Shown: positions 4,214-5,242 of the stretch, piece after piece
Layout: each line of letters begins with the position of its first letter
Numbering within the stretch: position 1 is the stretch's first letter
DNA from: JACQRW01 sp964371935
Lineage (GTDB): Bacteria > Patescibacteriota > Minisyncoccia > Sungbacterales > HO2-52-23
NCBI GenBank assembly: GCA_964371935.1
Contig: CAYJOT010000039.1
Span: forward strand, 1 to 5,242
Length of the DNA stretch: 5,242 nucleotides
Direction of reading: 5' to 3'
Notes under the pieces: generated by a model
Seen by the model: the letters and a program-made list of their open reading frames with translations, nothing else
Databases searched by the model: none
What the model was told of the DNA's origin: nothing
Translations under genes and position numbers: made by a program

Positions 4214-5242
4214 ATGAACCCTCAAAAATCAGAATTGCATTTTTTGCTCATACTCCTTGCCGGAGTTTTTGTCCTTGTTTTCTTTATCTTTAAGCCATTT
4301 CTTTATGCGCTGATTTTGGCCATGTCTTTTGCGACCGTTTTTGCGCCGCTGCACAAAAGGATACTCATAATCACGCATCGGCATAAGAGTTTCGCGGCAT
4401 TGCTCGCCATGATCGCAGTGCTGATTGTCGTGGTAGCTCCGCTTGCGTTCTTGAGCGCGCAGATTTTTCAGGAAGCGGCAGCGCTGTATGTCTCTCTGAC
4501 GCACAATGGCGACCCCACAAGTATTTCAAAAATTATAAATGATATCGTGCCTACGATCAAAAGGTATGTTCCTGTGCCAATGGAGTTCTCGCTCGATATC
4601 AACCAGTACGCGCGGCAGGCATTAAGCTTGCTGCTTCAAAACCTCGGCTCTCTCTTTGCCAATGTGGCGAAAATTATAGTGAGCATTTTCATATTTCTCA
4701 TCGCTCTGTATTATCTCTTCAAAGACGGGGAAAAACTGAAAGCGGCCTTTGTCGCGTTAAGCCCTTTGCAAGAAATGTATAATGAGACCATCCTGCGCAA
4801 ACTTGAGGCCGCGGTCAATTCTGTCATACGAGGAAATCTGGTGGTAGCGCTGGTTCAGGGCATACTGACCGCAATCGGCTTTACCCTATTCGGAGTCCCT
4901 AACGCAGTGCTGTGGGGCAGCGTTGCTGCCATTGCCGCACTCATCCCCGGTATTGGCACCGCATTAGTGCTCCTTCCGGCAATTTTCTACCTATTTTTCC
5001 GCGGAGCCATGCTGCCTGCCGCAGGCCTTTTCTTTTGGGGTATGACGGCCGTGGGGCTCATTGACAATTTTCTCGGCCCAAAGCTTGCCGAGCGGGGTAT
5101 GCAGATCCACCCGTTTCTCATCCTCCTCTCCATCCTGGGCGGCATTGGTTTTTTCGGCCCTCTTGGATTTTTGCTCGGCCCCCTTGTCTTGAGCCTGCTT
5201 GCAGCGCTTCTCGGTATCTACACCGAAATGCGCAAAGAGCAT
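4214..5242 (+). CDS. AI-2E family transporter (PerM/UPF0118-like membrane protein), 3' end cut by window
   Basis: There are 343 codons without a stop, close to the family's usual 340-370 residues, so only the extreme C-terminus is missing. Likely membrane segments are residues 9-45 (two, separated by KPFLYA), 58-82, 150-168 (IIVSIFIFLIALYYLF), 206-226, 231-261, 266-283 and 299-335. Residues 85-148 form the expected polar extracytoplasmic stretch. Family signatures are present: YYLFKDGEKL (166-175), the IPGIGTALVLLP stretch (244-255), IDNFLGPKLAERG (283-295), HPFLILLSILGGI (299-311) and the closing FGPLGFLLGPL (314-324). Members include the autoinducer-2 exporter TqsA and Na+/H+ antiporters, so the substrate cannot be stated. 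Its neighbour is an rRNA operon, which says nothing about function. ATG 4214 lacks a ribosome site; an upstream in-frame TTG at 4178 is less likely. Confidence 0.9.
   Translation, partial: MNPQKSELHFLLILLAGVFVLVFFIFKPFLYALILAMSFATVFAPLHKRILIITHRHKSFAALLAMIAVLIVVVAPLAFLSAQIFQEAAALYVSLTHNGDPTSISKIINDIVPTIKRYVPVPMEFSLDINQYARQALSLLLQNLGSLFANVAKIIVSIFIFLIALYYLFKDGEKLKAAFVALSPLQEMYNETILRKLEAAVNSVIRGNLVVALVQGILTAIGFTLFGVPNAVLWGSVAAIAALIPGIGTALVLLPAIFYLFFRGAMLPAAGLFFWGMTAVGLIDNFLGPKLAERGMQIHPFLILLSILGGIGFFGPLGFLLGPLVLSLLAALLGIYTEMRKEH

Noticed and set aside
4229..5242. Minus-strand frames (4229-4504 and 4991-5242)
   Set aside because: Shadows of the AI-2E family gene. The highly charged Lys/Glu/Gln-rich peptides are the usual antisense product of hydrophobic codons.

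Overview
The window covers the 3' two-thirds of a 23S rRNA gene, starting near E. coli position 1053 in the GTPase centre. A 5S rRNA gene follows on the same strand, and then a membrane-protein gene that runs off the right edge. The 23S gene is split into four exons by three group I introns. They were placed by aligning the flanks to the E. coli 23S sequence from memory and by reading the paired elements of each ribozyme directly. Several intron-bearing homing-endonuclease insertions in one bacterial 23S gene, a divergent rRNA core and compact spacing suggest a Candidate Phyla Radiation (Patescibacteria) genome using the standard code. That assignment is an inference; nothing here names the taxon.

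Layout: 23S exon 1 (1-890); intron 1 (891-1451) after the equivalent of U1931, encoding a short single-motif LAGLIDADG protein; exon 2 (1452-1781); intron 2 (1782-2803) after about U2262, encoding a two-motif LAGLIDADG endonuclease; exon 3 (2804-2994); intron 3 (2995-3364) after U2449, inside the peptidyl-transferase loop, with only a 34-codon ORF; exon 4 (3365 to about 3815). Then come a short spacer without a tRNA, 5S rRNA (3892-4011), a 202-base intergenic region with two candidate promoters, and an AI-2E/PerM-family membrane protein (4214 to the edge).

All three introns obey the group I rule of a U at the end of the 5' exon and a G at the intron's 3' end. Introns 1 and 2 share a P3-P4 block and look like one lineage (IB-like). 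Intron 3 has P7.1 and P7.2 hairpins and looks like group IA, so it was probably acquired separately. The endonuclease genes are tightly interwoven with the RNA. ORF 1 is read through the Q, R, P3' and P8 elements of its own ribozyme. ORF 2 takes its stop codon from conserved 23S exon sequence beyond the 3' splice site. The protein of intron 1 appears to have lost its central DNA-binding sheet through an in-frame deletion, which suggests a homing cycle in decay. Intron 2 still carries what looks like an intact enzyme.

The minus-strand reading frames and the long plus-strand frames inside the exons are shadows of rRNA or of the AI-2E gene.
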